Assembly: GCF_003589925.1 (NCBI RefSeq)
Contig: NZ_CP032382.1
Span: 7,874,001-7,938,000 of the forward strand
Direction of reading: 5' to 3'
DNA from: Chryseolinea soli
GTDB taxonomy: Bacteria; Bacteroidota; Bacteroidia; Cytophagales; Cyclobacteriaceae
DNA: 64,000 nt
Below are positions 63,514 through 64,000 of this stretch, in pieces. Within the stretch, counting starts at the first letter, position 1; the number at the start of each line of letters is the position of its first letter. The position numbers were made by a program, and so were the translations under genes. The notes under the pieces were generated by a model, which saw nothing but the letters and a program-made list of their open reading frames with translations, was not told the origin of the DNA and ran no database searches.

Positions 63514-64000
63514 TCATTTTGTTGCCGCAACAATGGCTTTCCCCGTCGTCTGCTGCAATTGATAAAAATCGATGTTCCAGGTTTCTTTGAAATAAGCTAC
63601 CACGATCGCTTCCTTCTGACGCAGCAGCGCTTTGCCATTGGCCGACGCTTTGCTCAGGATCGCCTCATAGCCGTCGTGGCCCTCGACCAACATCGTCGAG
63701 ATCATCTCCACAAAATCTTCGTCGGAGCTCGCCCGGGCATAGGGCGTGATGAACCCGAGGTTCCACGCATCTTCATTCACCGTGTTATACCAGGTGGCCG
63801 TGTAGCCCGAGGGGGTGATTTGCTTGAAATTTCTCGGATAAAGTTTTGACTGGTGCAGGATGTGGGCAAATTCGTGGTGAATGGTGTGCAACATCTGCTT
63901 CACCGCCGGCACGTCCGTATTCACAAAATCATTGATCACAAACAGGGTCACCTTGCGACCCGACTCCGCCTCCCCCAACACCATGGTGCCGTCGTTGTTG
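63514..64000 (-). CDS. Putative zinc metallohydrolase lipoprotein of a SusCD-type operon (5' end outside window)
   Basis: Only the C-terminal 162 or so residues are in the window; the frame runs open through position 64000 with no start, so the gene begins beyond it. The zinc site HEFAH (HExxH) lies in TIHHEFAHILHQSKLYP, followed by YNTVNEDAWNLGFITPYARA and DEDFVEMISTMLVEG, which matches substrate-import-associated zinc metallohydrolase lipoproteins (family name TIGR04549, from memory). In other genomes these follow SusC and SusD genes, so a SusCD pair probably lies just outside the window to the right. It leads to the DUF4302 genes. Confidence 0.82.
   Translation of the reverse strand, partial: NNDGTMVLGEAESGRKVTLFVINDFVNTDVPAVKQMLHTIHHEFAHILHQSKLYPRNFKQITPSGYTATWYNTVNEDAWNLGFITPYARASSDEDFVEMISTMLVEGHDGYEAILSKASANGKALLRQKEAIVVAYFKETWNIDFYQLQQTTGKAIVAATK

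Noticed and set aside
1..64000. CRISPR arrays, tRNA or rRNA genes, prophage or insertion sequences
   Set aside because: No regularly spaced direct repeats, cloverleaf-like tracts, transposase or integrase motifs were found on either strand.

Overview
This window reads as the chromosome of a free-living, polysaccharide-degrading member of the Bacteroidota, most likely order Cytophagales (inference from gene families; no rRNA is present). Signs of the phylum are a type IX secretion sorting domain, MBG and DUF4302 domains, the tail of a SusC/SusD-type import operon, 'two-component regulator propeller' histidine kinases, many lipoprotein signal peptides and weak ribosome binding sites. Coding is dense on both strands. 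I see no tRNA, rRNA, CRISPR array, prophage or insertion sequence.

Layout. 1-12.8 kb (+): a GH5 lipoprotein hydrolase, an IPT/NHL-repeat protein, then a tight run of four exported proteins: an outer-membrane barrel candidate, a 1834-residue TANFOR-type giant, a small secreted protein and a fibronectin-III protein. 12.8-16.5 kb (+): a propeller histidine kinase and its NarL-type response regulator, ending at a bidirectional terminator. 16.7-23.3 kb (-): a PA14-containing GH31 alpha-xylosidase and a second propeller kinase without a receiver, separated by an extragenic palindromic repeat. 23.5-36.2 kb: mixed accessory metabolism, comprising a serine hydrolase, a sorbosone dehydrogenase-like lipoprotein, an epimerase/MBL hydrolase/AraC operon, a Tat-exported TIM-barrel-like protein, a small exported protein, an (alpha/alpha)6-barrel glycosidase-like protein and a CrtI-like oxidoreductase. 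36.3-43.0 kb (-): a four-gene signalling operon with a CHASE3-GAF hybrid kinase carrying three receivers, CheR, and two REC-histidine kinase paralogues that share their receiver half but have different kinase cores.

43.2-57.4 kb: a phosphoribosyltransferase; two paralogous MarR regulators, one divergent from a membrane-domain/epoxide-hydrolase fusion and one divergent from a TonB receptor operon; an MscS channel; a class V aminotransferase coupled to a DUF4395 membrane protein; a LytS/LytTR pair whose kinase contains a heptanucleotide tandem repeat; and an ECF sigma factor. 57.7-64.0 kb (-): the distal part of a probable SusCD-type operon, with a zinc metallohydrolase lipoprotein (cut by the window end), two DUF4302 lipoproteins, a small lipoprotein and a propeller/MBG protein with a T9SS sorting tail.

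How it fits together: surface and secreted proteins (GH5, GH31, propeller/FN3 proteins, Sus tail) deal with external polymers, and several sensor kinases probably couple their expression to breakdown products. The best candidates for an under-described system are the exported-protein run at 2.9-12.8 kb with its adjoining two-component pair, the twin REC-kinases with swapped cores, and the out-of-frame 7-bp repeat inside a LytS kinase gene.
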